Shown here in pieces: positions 6,539-14,025 of a stretch of DNA of 14,178 nt. Position 1 is the first letter of the stretch; each line of letters opens with the position of its first letter. The DNA comes from JBDNIO01 sp041688215 (GTDB lineage: Bacteria > Pseudomonadota > Gammaproteobacteria > Nevskiales > Salinisphaeraceae), in contig JBDNIO010000063.1 in the NCBI GenBank assembly GCA_041688215.1, forward strand, positions 1-14,178, in the 5' to 3' direction. The position numbers were made by a program, and so were the translations under genes. The notes below the pieces were generated by a model that was not told the origin of the DNA, searched no databases, and saw only the letters and a program-made list of their open reading frames with translations.

Positions 6539-8712
6539 AGGGAATTCTCGGTGGTTGCAAGTTGGTCAAACAGGCCATCATTAGCCAGGGCCAGAACGAC
6601 CGCGCCGGCCATGGCCCGTTCGCGCCAGTTTTGTGTCTGTTGCAGACCCATGCGTTGCAGATAAGGTTGTGCTGCGGCGGGAATTTTCAACAGGCGACCG
6701 GCGTGGGCCAGCGCCGTTTTGGCTTTTTGGGCGGTGGACAGGGCGTTTAGCGCACGTAGTGCGCGGCCGAGTACGATTTCCTCGTCGGTGAAGTCGCTGC
6801 CAAAGGGAAAAGTCGGAAACAGCTTGTTTTGCTGGTGCTTGTTCAGCAGTTGGCGTATCCGTTCCGGCGTGTTGTTGCGTGCCTGTGCGGGGATTTCATA
6901 GTCGGGTGATAACTTGCCGCCCTTGATGGCCTGTTCGCACAGTTCGGATTGAAAGCGGCTGTCGGCGATCTCAATCATCGCGGCGACCACATGCGCGTCG
7001 GTCTTACCGCGCAGGTCCGCGATGCCGTATTCGCTGATGACGATATCGCGCAGGTGTCGGGGGATGGTGGTGTGGCCGTAGTGCCAGACGATGTTTGACT
7101 CTAGCCCGGCTCCCGCACCGCGCGTGGCGCGCACGCACAGAATCGAACGTGCGCCCTCCAGCGCGTGCGCTTGCGACACAAAGTTATATTGCCCGCCCAC
7201 GCCGGAAAGCACTTGTCCGGATTCCAGGCCGTCGGAGGCGACAGAACCCATCAGCGTGGCCTTGAGCGCGGTATTTATAAAGCGTGCGTCCCGGCGTTGC
7301 ACGCGCCGTAGGGCCTCGCCGCCGTACAACTGATTGATCTGATTGACGCCGGTCATGCAGATTTGCTCGCGCAGGTCTTCAGGCATATCGCGCAGTGACT
7401 GGTAGAACGATTGCGGGCCTAAAAAGAAACCGCCGTGGACCAATGTGGGATTGCGCAATTGCTCGCCCAGACAGTGCGCGCAGACTTCCTGCAGGTTGGC
7501 GGGCTCGCTCAGGTCTGCGCTCAGATGGGGAATGTCGGCGCCCTGTATTTCGCCCGCATGCCAGCTTATTCCTTTGCGGAAAACGCCGCAGTCCACCAGA
7601 AATTCAACGTCTTCGGCGCGTAGCTGGCGCGGTATGGCTTGCGCGTCCAATAGCGCCTGCAGGGTTTGCAGCGTAACTTTCTCATCTATCGCGCCGTTGT
7701 CCAGCAGCCGCTGTATTTCGACGTGATCGTAAACCCGGCGCTTCAAAACCCCGCCGCGTTGTAATTGCAGATAGGCGTCCACCAGCATTTCGGTGCAGCC
7801 GTACAGGCCCTGCTCGAATGGCGCCAGGCCGCCTTCGTCGCGGATTAAATCGGGATAACGCTCGGCAATCGGGGCGGTAATTTCGCGATAGACGGCGTTG
7901 TCCTGTTCACGCAGATTGGCGCTGTAGGCAATCGCGTCGGACAAGGCGCCAATACCGATTTGCAGTGTGCCGCCGTCTTTTAACAAGGTGCTCGCGTGTA
8001 GGCCGATGCTGTAATCGGCGTTGCTGATGGCCATGGCGGGCGCGCCGAACGGGCGGAAGTCGCTATTGAGTACCGCATCAAATTCACTGGCGGGAATTTC
8101 GGCGTCGCGCCCCATATACGGCATTTGCGTATTGGCCTGACCGACGAAGGCAATTTTTTTGCCGCGTTCGCGCATCTTGCGAGTATGGGGCAGCAATTCC
8201 AGGGTAACGTCGGGATTGCTGCTCAGGCTGTAATGCCCGCCCCCGGGATGCGGAGCGACCATCTGCATCAGTACATTCACCCCGGCGCCGAGCAGGTCGC
8301 GCGCTACGTGGGTGTAATTGGTGTTGCGGTAGTGGCGCTGGGCGTGGCCGCGGCCGAGCATGGCGCCGGGCTGGAAAAAGAACTCGGAGATCTGGATGTT
8401 GGCCGGCACGTGGTCGGCCTGCATGTCGGCGACGTAGTCCAGGTCCGGGTAATCGCCGAAAATGCGTTCGCTTAACGGTTCCACCAGGCGCCGCTCCAGT
8501 TCGCTGGCGGCGCGCGGGGTTTGCAGGCTGAGCGCGGTCAGGATGGTCAGGTCGATACTCGCATCCTCTTTGGCGCGACGATACACGGCGTTAAGCAAAT
8601 CGTTGGGTTTGCCCATGCCGAGCGGGGCGCCGACGACCAGCGTTTTGCCGATTGTGTCGAGCAGCCAGTCTATGCAGGTCTTGGCGTCGTCGAATTTTCG
8701 GGGATCGGTCAT
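6535..8712 (-). CDS. Acetyl-CoA hydrolase/transferase family protein
   Basis: A cytoplasmic family I CoA-transferase/hydrolase, which moves CoA between acyl groups or hydrolyses an acyl-CoA through a glutamyl-CoA intermediate. From ATG 8712 it is 725 residues, longer than the 430-500 of compact members such as 4-hydroxybutyrate CoA-transferase but in line with a long proteobacterial form. Motifs include DGGTLQIGIGALSDAI (246-261), GLYGCTEML (302-310) with a Glu that may be the catalytic one, GVGGQYNFV (504-512) and EYGIADLRGKT (561-571). The region between about 311 and 490 is the extra segment. An in-frame ATG at 8781 would overlap dusB by 65 bases; 8712 is preferred because it follows the dusB stop by only 4 bases. 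The stop overlaps the next gene by ATGA. The acyl substrate is not determined. Confidence 0.88.
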   Translation of the reverse strand: MTDPRKFDDAKTCIDWLLDTIGKTLVVGAPLGMGKPNDLLNAVYRRAKEDASIDLTILTALSLQTPRAASELERRLVEPLSERIFGDYPDLDYVADMQADHVPANIQISEFFFQPGAMLGRGHAQRHYRNTNYTHVARDLLGAGVNVLMQMVAPHPGGGHYSLSSNPDVTLELLPHTRKMRERGKKIAFVGQANTQMPYMGRDAEIPASEFDAVLNSDFRPFGAPAMAISNADYSIGLHASTLLKDGGTLQIGIGALSDAIAYSANLREQDNAVYREITAPIAERYPDLIRDEGGLAPFEQGLYGCTEMLVDAYLQLQRGGVLKRRVYDHVEIQRLLDNGAIDEKVTLQTLQALLDAQAIPRQLRAEDVEFLVDCGVFRKGISWHAGEIQGADIPHLSADLSEPANLQEVCAHCLGEQLRNPTLVHGGFFLGPQSFYQSLRDMPEDLREQICMTGVNQINQLYGGEALRRVQRRDARFINTALKATLMGSVASDGLESGQVLSGVGGQYNFVSQAHALEGARSILCVRATRGAGAGLESNIVWHYGHTTIPRHLRDIVISEYGIADLRGKTDAHVVAAMIEIADSRFQSELCEQAIKGGKLSPDYEIPAQARNNTPERIRQLLNKHQQNKLFPTFPFGSDFTDEEIVLGRALRALNALSTAQKAKTALAHAGRLLKIPAAAQPYLQRMGLQQTQNWRERAMAGAVVLALANDGLFDQLATTENSL

Positions 8713-8716
8713 GGCG

Positions 8717-9700
8717 TCAGGTGGCCTGTGCAAATTCCAGGCCCTGATAATAGGCCTGCAGAAGACGATGTTGCCGGGCACTGGAATCGACTGCCATCAG
8801 GTCAAAGCGCAGCGCCGCGCACGGCGGCCGCCGCTCGAATTGCCAGTTCAGGTGCTTGCGCGCAATGCGCACGCCGTCGCGCTCGCCGTAAAAGCCATAC
8901 AGTTGTTCCACATGGCCAAGAATAATCTCGCGCTCCTGTTGCAGGGATGGCGGCGGCAAGTGCCTGCCGGTGCGCAGGTAGTGGTTTATTTCGGCGAACA
9001 GCCAGGGTGTGCGGCAGGCGGCGCGCCCGATCATCAGGCCATCCACGCCGGTAGCTTCCAGCACGCGCCGCACCGTTTGCGGTGTGTCGATATCACCATT
9101 CGCGATTACCGGAATGGTCACGGCCTGTTTTATATCGCGCACGGTATCGTGTTCAGCATGGCCGTTGAAAAGCTGTTCGCGGGTACGGCCATGCACACTG
9201 ATCGCGGCGATGCCGCTGGCCTGGGCAAGCTGCGCAATACGCACGCCGTTGCGCCTCATCTCATCAACCCCGGTACGGATTTTCAGCGTTACCGGCACGC
9301 TGACCGCAGCCACGGGTTCGTCCAGGATGCGCTTGACCATATCCTCGTTGGCCAAAAGCGCCGAACCGGCCGCCTTGCGACAGACTTTTTTCGCCGGGCA
9401 GCCCATGTTGATGTCGATAATGTCGGCGCCGCGGTCTACGTTATAGCGCGCCGCTTCGGCCATCATGGCAGGCTCACCCCCGGCAATTTGCACCACGCGC
9501 GGGCCGGGTTCGCCGCTATGGTCGAGCCGGCGTTGGCTTTTGCGTGTGCCGCGCAGGCGGGGGTTGGTCGTCACCATTTCCGACACCACCATGGCCGCAC
9601 CCTGGGCGCGGCATAATTGCCGAAAAGGGCGATCCGTAACCCCCGCCATCGGGGCGGCCACCAGCGGATTGGAAAACGGATAAGGGCCGATGCGCAACAT
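8717..9700 (-). CDS. dusB: tRNA-dihydrouridine synthase B
   Basis: An FMN-dependent cytoplasmic enzyme that reduces uridine to dihydrouridine in the tRNA D-loop using NADPH. From ATG 9700 (MLRIGPYPF, matching the family start) it is 327 residues, a normal length. Motifs visible are AAPMAGVTDRPFR (FMN barrel start), INMGCPAKKV with the catalytic Cys, KIRTG, HGRTR, PVIANGDI and DGLMIGRAA, and in the C-terminal tRNA-binding part RIARKHLNW. These match DusB better than DusA or DusC. A longer reading to 9769 adds 23 residues unlike the family. In many gammaproteobacteria dusB precedes fis; here an acyl-CoA enzyme follows 4 bases later, so the usual dusB-fis pairing is absent. It heads the minus-strand unit and is divergent from the BON lipoprotein. 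Confidence 0.93.
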   Translation of the reverse strand: MLRIGPYPFSNPLVAAPMAGVTDRPFRQLCRAQGAAMVVSEMVTTNPRLRGTRKSQRRLDHSGEPGPRVVQIAGGEPAMMAEAARYNVDRGADIIDINMGCPAKKVCRKAAGSALLANEDMVKRILDEPVAAVSVPVTLKIRTGVDEMRRNGVRIAQLAQASGIAAISVHGRTREQLFNGHAEHDTVRDIKQAVTIPVIANGDIDTPQTVRRVLEATGVDGLMIGRAACRTPWLFAEINHYLRTGRHLPPPSLQQEREIILGHVEQLYGFYGERDGVRIARKHLNWQFERRPPCAALRFDLMAVDSSARQHRLLQAYYQGLEFAQAT

Positions 9701-9786
9701 GGCGCACAGTTTAAGGCGCGATTGCCGCTGCGACCAGCATCCGTGCATTATGTTATTTTGCAGGCACAATCACAGGGAGTACCTGA
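9701..9786. promoter_or_regulatory. Divergent dusB/BON-lipoprotein promoter region with ribosome site
   Basis: Eighty-six bases separate dusB (minus) from the lipoprotein gene (plus), so promoters for both should be here. A strong ribosome site, AGGGAG at 9774-9779, lies 7 bases before ATG 9787 and fixes that start. An AT-rich stretch around 9749-9760 (TTATGTTATTTT) is a plausible -10 region for the plus gene; no convincing -35 at the right spacing was found. Confidence 0.45.
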
Positions 9787-10302
9787 ATGCAAACAACACC
9801 CGGCCTAATCCGTATTACAGCGGTATTGATACTCACCGTCCTGGTATCCGCCTGCGGCGACGACGCCCAGCAGCGTTATGACCGCGCGACCGAGGCACTC
9901 AAGGAAGCGCGCGAACAACGCAGCGAAGCGCAAAACGCGGTGCAGGAAAAAGAAAATGAACTCAAGGAATATCAAGACAAACTGGATGAAGCTGAAGAGC
10001 GTCTGGAAGAAGCCCGCCAGCAACTGCAAGCCGCCGAAGCCAAGGTAAACGCCAGCGTAAATGACGAAGTCCTGTTCCGCACCCTGCAACGCAAGATGCT
10101 CGATGAAGACAAGTTTGGCGAGGCCGCCATTGCCGTGGGCGTCTCCGACCGCGTAGTGACACTAACCGGCACCGTGCCGGATCAGGCCACACGCAAGGAC
10201 GCAATCAAAACGGCGGAAAATCAATCCGGTGTGCAGGAAGTGGTCGATTTTCTGGAGATCGAAAACAAGCCTGCTGAGAAGAAATCGCCGAAGCAAGAAT
10301 AA
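9787..10302 (+). CDS. Lipoprotein with coiled coil and BON domain
   Basis: A 171-residue envelope protein. The N-terminus is a lipoprotein signal: LILTVLVSAC with lipidated Cys23, followed by Gly, Asp, Asp. Residues about 28-88 are a highly charged heptad-like stretch rich in Glu, Arg, Gln and Ala (EALKEAREQRSEAQNAVQEK and onward), a clear coiled coil. Residues about 92-158 fit a BON domain: FRTLQRKML, then AIAVGVSDRVVTLTGTVPDQ, then a helix ending GVQEVVDFLEI. BON domains bind phospholipid or envelope partners, as in OsmY, DolP and CdgA-like proteins. The Lys-rich tail is probably flexible. A membrane-anchored rod carrying a lipid-binding head is a reasonable structural picture; the exact role is unknown. 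It is monocistronic, with a hairpin 25 bases past its stop. Confidence 0.85.
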   Translation: MQTTPGLIRITAVLILTVLVSACGDDAQQRYDRATEALKEAREQRSEAQNAVQEKENELKEYQDKLDEAEERLEEARQQLQAAEAKVNASVNDEVLFRTLQRKMLDEDKFGEAAIAVGVSDRVVTLTGTVPDQATRKDAIKTAENQSGVQEVVDFLEIENKPAEKKSPKQE

Positions 10303-10327
10303 ATCCTGATCCGGCTACGTCGATGGT

Positions 10328-10355
10328 GCCCGGAGCTTGTGCGCAAGCTCCGGGC
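10328..10355. terminator. Strong hairpin after the BON lipoprotein gene
   Basis: GCCCGGAGCTT (10328-10338) and AAGCTCCGGGC (10345-10355) are exact reverse complements around GTGCGC. It begins 25 bases after the lipoprotein stop. The strength suits termination or mRNA 3'-end protection. No T-tract follows immediately, so a dispersed palindrome is an alternative. Confidence 0.5.
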
Positions 10356-10389
10356 CAGGTTTGCGGTCTAATTTGTTGTATCCCAAAAC

Positions 10390-10671
10390 GGAATAAAAGT
10401 TGTGCCGGATATCCTGGCCAACGCTGGCGGCGTAACCGTAAGTTATTTCGAATGGGTGCAAAACCGCCAAGCCTGGTACTGGGACGCAGACACCGTGAAA
10501 GAGCGCCTGGAAAAACGCATGGTTGCGGCTACCGAAGAGCTCTTTGACCTGTCTGAAGACAAGGATATTCCCTACCGCACCGCGGCTTACATCATAGCCT
10601 TACAACGCCTGGAAGCCTCGGCCCAGGCGCGCGGTACGGCGGAATTTTTCCGCGGAGATGCCGGCGCGTAG
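10390..10671 (+). pseudogene. Glutamate dehydrogenase C-terminal remnant
   Basis: Ninety-four codons match the C-terminal end of Glu/Leu/Phe/Val dehydrogenases: GIKVVPDILANAGGVTVSYF, EWVQNRQAWYW, then the terminal helix with RTAAYIIALQRLEASAQARG. Intact enzymes are about 410-450 residues, so more than three quarters, including the glutamate-binding Lys and most of the Rossmann domain, is absent. The frame stays open upstream only to a TAA at 10369-10371, and the first family-like residues are at about 10384-10390. A GTG at 10402 could start an 89-residue product, but it would lack both active site and cofactor loop. No sequence resembling the missing part is present upstream; the lipoprotein gene and a hairpin lie there instead. 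The intact enzyme catalyses reversible oxidative deamination of glutamate. Confidence 0.82.
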
Positions 10672-10727
10672 TTTTTTGGTTTAGTATTAGGCGCAAGGGA
10701 CCGGCACGCTAACTTCGAGGTAGTTCG

Positions 10728-10967
10728 ATGCACAACCGTAAATCATGCTTGCGTAAGTTTGCGCCCATGGCTGCTCTTCTTGCAGTGTTTTTTGCTCCAC
10801 TAGCCATAGCTGACGAGCCAGCGGCTGGCATCAAGCCCGATATTGATCAGGGCAAACTCGACGGTAATTTCGAGGCCGGCACCAGCGGCTCAAATGGCCC
10901 GCCGGGCACGGCCGGTTCAGACGGCGATTTCGGCAGTCGCGACGGCTCGGCTTCCGCGCGGGATTAG
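10728..10967 (+). CDS. Small exported Gly/Asp-rich protein, function unknown
   Basis: A 79-residue protein with a clear Sec signal: basic start (MHNRKSCLRK), hydrophobic core (MAALLAVFFAPLA), and a likely cleavage site AIA|DEP after about residue 28. The mature part, about 51 residues, is rich in Gly, Ser, Asp and Pro, with no Cys and no domain I recognise. GAGGT at 10717-10721, 6 bases before the ATG, supports the start. The TAG stop (10965-10967) lies in the TTAG at the left edge of repeat copy 2, so the original C-terminus may or may not be preserved. Conservation across relatives would be needed to assign a role. Confidence 0.6.
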   Translation: MHNRKSCLRKFAPMAALLAVFFAPLAIADEPAAGIKPDIDQGKLDGNFEAGTSGSNGPPGTAGSDGDFGSRDGSASARD

Positions 10968-11197
10968 TCTAGTGCGTTGGAATTAACGATACTTAAGCGC
11001 TCGATGAGTCCGAAAACCTGTCATTGCGAGCGAAGCGCGGCAATCCAGTGCCGGAGTCGTTGCGAGTTATACGGCTTCCCACTGGATTGCCGCGTCAGCC
11101 CCGCTTCACGGGGTTCACTACATTCAACTCGCTACACTCGCTTGCAATGACGCCTTTTCACTTTTTTCATGGTTGTATAAGGTCCAAACTACACTAG
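10964..11197. repeat. MITE-like palindromic repeat, copy 2
   Basis: A second copy of the element at 1907-2123, in the same orientation, about 234 bp between TTAG (10964-10967) and CTAG (11194-11197). Left terminal bases TCTAGTGCGT (10968-10977) differ from copy 1 by one base; the right end reads TGTAGTTTGG inward (11193-11184). The shared interior includes AGTGCGTTGGAATTAACG, GCCGGAGTCGTTG and TGTATAAGGTC. The nested palindrome is kept: GTCATTGC (11020-11027) with GCAATGAC (11144-11151), and GCGGCAATCCAGTG (about 11037-11050) with CACTGGATTGCCGC (about 11080-11093). Compared with copy 1 it has an extra segment around 11116-11143 and lacks about 12 bases near the right end. It separates convergent genes and both flanking stop codons lie in its edge tetranucleotides. 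It may also serve as a bidirectional terminator. Confidence 0.8.
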
Positions 11198-12510
11198 CTG
11201 TTGGCGCCTACCTTGGGTACTTCCTTTTGAAACTTGCGAATTCGCCAGGCGCATATCAGCTCGTTTTTGAAATGACCGATAAGCCCACCGAGGGCGCTGA
11301 ATGCCAGATTGGGTTCCTTGCCGGCACCAATTCGCAGTAGCTGAATGTAGTACCAGCCCATGTGCCCGAATACATTCAGCAGCTTGATGCTGAAGGAATT
11401 GGAATCCCAGCCGAAGCGTCCCGACCCGATTTTAAGGTCCAGTTCGTGGCGCGGGGCCATATCCGTGGTGCCTTCAAACAAGCGGCGTGGGAAGTCGGTT
11501 TCCGTGCAGAGCGGACGCGCCAGGCCGATTACGTCGCAGTCGTTGCTTTGCAGCGCGCTATGCATGACTTCGCGGCTACGAAAGCCTCCGGTAACCATCA
11601 GCGGCATGTCTACTACCTTGCGGATGTCGCGCGCGTATTCCAGGAAATAGGCTTCGCGGTTGCGCGTGCTTTCCTTCTTGTCGGGGTCGGCGTGCTCTTC
11701 GCGGCCGCTGCCGCCCACCAGCGTCGGTTGTTCGTAGCTACCGCCGGAGATTTCCAGCAGGTCCAGGCCTTCATCATTCAACCATTTGGCCACCTGCAGG
11801 CTTTCTTCATGGCTGAAGCCGCCTTTCTGGAAGTCAGCAGAATTGAGTTTTACCCCAATCGGAAATTCCGGGCCGACCGCCGCACGCGTCGCACGAATGG
11901 CTTCGAGCAGAAAGCGCGCGCGATTTTCCAGGCTGCCACCCCACTGGTCGGTACGTTGATTGACCACGGGTGACAGGAATGAACTGAGCAGATAGCCGTG
12001 CGCCGCGTGTAGTTGTACGCCGGTGAATCCGGTTTCCTTGGCCACACTCGCCGCAAACGCAAAACGTTTGATGAAATCCTTGATCTCATTGGTCGTCATG
12101 GCCTTCGGGGTTGCGTAGGCGCCGAGCAATTTAAGCTTGACCGGCGAGGGCGCCAGCGGTTTGGTGGTGACGTACATCGGCGATTGCCGGCCCGCGTGCG
12201 CCAGCTGCATCCACAAGTGATTGCCGTTGGCGGTACCGGCTTTGGCCCAGGCGCGCAACTGTTCCTTGCCCTCGTCGCTGTCGATGGCGACGTTGCCCGG
12301 GCGTTCCAGAATGCGCCGGTCGATCTGCACGTTGCCGGTGATTAATAACCCGGAACCGCCCTCCGACCATTTGCGGTACAGGCGTTGGTGGCCTTCGGTG
12401 GCGCGCAGGCGTTCATCGGCCAGGCCTTCGGTCATGGCGGATTTGCCGATGCGGTTGGGAAGCACCGCACCGCAGGGCAGCTTCAGGGGTTGCTGTAACA
12501 GGTCGCTCAC
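11194..12510 (-). CDS. Old Yellow Enzyme-type NADH:flavin oxidoreductase
   Basis: A 438-residue FMN-dependent ene-reductase-type TIM barrel, cytoplasmic. Visible motifs are PNRIGKSAMTEGLAD at the barrel start, QLAHAGRQ (about 102-109), LHAAHGYLLSSFLSP (167-181) with the His pair 168/171 that binds substrate oxygen, NQRTDQWGGSLENRARF (184-200), and VTGGFRSRE with GLARPL (329-334), which bind FMN phosphate. It ends at residue 438 without the 4Fe-4S and FAD/NAD domains of 2,4-dienoyl-CoA reductase, so it is the single-domain form, with a longer than usual C-terminal tail (about 360-438). The start is GTG 12510; no better ATG in frame was found. It lies 90 bases after the AAA+ gene on the same strand and may be co-transcribed. 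The TAG stop is inside the CTAG edge of repeat copy 2. The substrate is unknown. Confidence 0.9.
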   Translation of the reverse strand: MSDLLQQPLKLPCGAVLPNRIGKSAMTEGLADERLRATEGHQRLYRKWSEGGSGLLITGNVQIDRRILERPGNVAIDSDEGKEQLRAWAKAGTANGNHLWMQLAHAGRQSPMYVTTKPLAPSPVKLKLLGAYATPKAMTTNEIKDFIKRFAFAASVAKETGFTGVQLHAAHGYLLSSFLSPVVNQRTDQWGGSLENRARFLLEAIRATRAAVGPEFPIGVKLNSADFQKGGFSHEESLQVAKWLNDEGLDLLEISGGSYEQPTLVGGSGREEHADPDKKESTRNREAYFLEYARDIRKVVDMPLMVTGGFRSREVMHSALQSNDCDVIGLARPLCTETDFPRRLFEGTTDMAPRHELDLKIGSGRFGWDSNSFSIKLLNVFGHMGWYYIQLLRIGAGKEPNLAFSALGGLIGHFKNELICAWRIRKFQKEVPKVGANS

Positions 12511-12600
12511 GATGAGTCCGTCGTCGGTGTGTTTGGCGACTATATTACATGGGAAGGCGCGCCCTTTGCGCTACACGTCCGGGTGGTTGCTATTACGTTT

Positions 12601-13947
12601 TTACAGGTGCGCCAGCGGGTCTTTTTCGCCGCCAGCGGCGGTATAGATGGCGTGGCTGGCGTGCTCCGAAGGCTCCCACAAGGCCATGGCCTTGTGGATT
12701 TGCTCGGCACTGATAGCCGAGCCACCCTGGGTGGCGCACTCTACATACGAGGTTTCGGTAACGCGTATCAACGCGCGGGTATTGCCATGCCAGGGGCAGG
12801 CTTTTATTGCTTCCCAGGCTTCGTCGCTGATGCCGTCGGGCGGGGTCCAGGTTACGGATTTACTGCTCATGCGGTGCAGAGTGGTGGCCAGCACCGCAAT
12901 CAGGTCTTCCTGACGCACGGATAAATCCGCGAGATGCATGATCATCGCACCCAAACGCGCGTGCTCGTCGATATTGATCGAGCCGATCAGGGTTTCCCAG
13001 TTGCGGTTAGAAGCAAACACTACGGCGCAGTTCAGCGGTTGTTTCGCGGATGCGCCGTAGGGCAGGTATTGGCCGGAATCCAGTGCCTCCATCAGCACTT
13101 CCATTACCGAGCCGGACACGCCGTGCGATTCGTCGAGAAAACACACGCCGTCGCGGGCGTGGGCGAAAGCGCCGGTGCGCGAACCCGCGCCGGGAAAGGC
13201 GCCGGATACGTGGCCGCACAGCAGGGATTTCATCGCAGCCTTGTCGTCGGTGGATTCGGATGTGAGGTTGCAGGTAACGAAATTGCCTTGCTTGCGTGCC
13301 AGATAAAAATAATAGGCCAGCGAGGTTTTGCCGGCGCCGGGGCCGCCGAGCAGATAAATTCGCGCTATATTATTCGTGGCCAGATCGTCCAGATACGCCA
13401 GTAATTCCCGTAGTTCCGGGCTGATGCAGAAGAAATATTTATACTCGGCGGTCTCGACCTCGGTGGAGGTTGGCATTGCAATTACGTTGGTGTGTTCCAT
13501 GGGCACCGGTGCGCTCTTGTGCACGACCTCACGCGCAATTTCTACCGGGTCGCTATTCAGACTTAAACGAATGCCCGACAACGCGCCGGCTTTGGCCTTG
13601 CTATGCAGCCAGCCGCCGAACTCGGTGAGCTGATTGGGGGCGACGCCGATAATGAGCACCGGAGTACCGTCCGTGCGTTCGTCACGCAGTTTGGTAACGG
13701 CTTCGCATAATTCGCTAAGCACCTGCATGGGCTGGTGTATGCAAAGCACCACCGCGCACTGGGCGAGTGCTTTGGGCGTAATTTTGTCGACTCTGCCATG
13801 CCCAACTTCCCACGGTGCTGTGGCTTGCTCCAGCGCCGAGTCCAGCGCTGTGTTCTGGCTATAGGCTTCAGGCGTATAGACCACCAGACCGCTGTTGGCC
13901 GGGCCGCTGCGCTTATCCATGCTCGTCAATTTTCTTGCGCCAAACAT
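12601..13947 (-). CDS. Divergent sigma-54-activator-like AAA+ protein lacking HTH
   Basis: From ATG 13947 (MFGARKL) the protein is 448 residues. Residues about 20-140 form an alpha/beta region with receiver-like strands (GLVVYT, AVVLCIH, PVLIIGVAP), not a clear phosphoacceptor domain. The AAA+ core follows: Walker A GGPGAGKT (201-208), GAFPGA (249-254) where sigma-54 activators have GAFTGA, Walker B VCFLDES (268-274), sensor 1 FASNR (311-315), HARLG (330-334) covering one of the two usual arginine-finger positions, and the lid WHGNTRAL (386-393) matching the WPGNVREL motif. The protein ends about 50 residues later, without the Fis-type helix-turn-helix expected there. ATP binding is likely. 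Classical activation of RpoN promoters is doubtful because Thr of GAFTGA is Pro and DNA binding is absent. An AGGGA ribosome site (13954-13958) supports this start over the longer one at 14025. Confidence 0.75.
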   Translation of the reverse strand: MFGARKLTSMDKRSGPANSGLVVYTPEAYSQNTALDSALEQATAPWEVGHGRVDKITPKALAQCAVVLCIHQPMQVLSELCEAVTKLRDERTDGTPVLIIGVAPNQLTEFGGWLHSKAKAGALSGIRLSLNSDPVEIAREVVHKSAPVPMEHTNVIAMPTSTEVETAEYKYFFCISPELRELLAYLDDLATNNIARIYLLGGPGAGKTSLAYYFYLARKQGNFVTCNLTSESTDDKAAMKSLLCGHVSGAFPGAGSRTGAFAHARDGVCFLDESHGVSGSVMEVLMEALDSGQYLPYGASAKQPLNCAVVFASNRNWETLIGSINIDEHARLGAMIMHLADLSVRQEDLIAVLATTLHRMSSKSVTWTPPDGISDEAWEAIKACPWHGNTRALIRVTETSYVECATQGGSAISAEQIHKAMALWEPSEHASHAIYTAAGGEKDPLAHL

Positions 13948-13953
13948 CGCAAT

Positions 13954-13958
13954 TCCCT
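13954..13958 (-). promoter_or_regulatory. Ribosome-binding site deciding the AAA+ start
   Basis: On the minus strand AGGGA lies 6 bases before ATG 13947. The longer in-frame start at 14025 adds 26 residues with no domain character and lacks such a site. A third ATG at 13920 has a weaker purine stretch. Confidence 0.55.
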
Positions 13959-14025
13959 GGTTGGTTTCTGTCGTCCCTGCGTGGCTGCTCTGAACAGGCT
14001 TTGCGCAGAGTCGTGCCGAATGCAA

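Noticed and set aside
8462..9616. A 384-codon plus-strand open frame
   Set aside because: It lies antisense to dusB and the start of the acetyl-CoA hydrolase, both with clear family motifs. Its product has no recognisable domain and shows the Ala/Gly/His/Arg bias of a reverse-strand frame.
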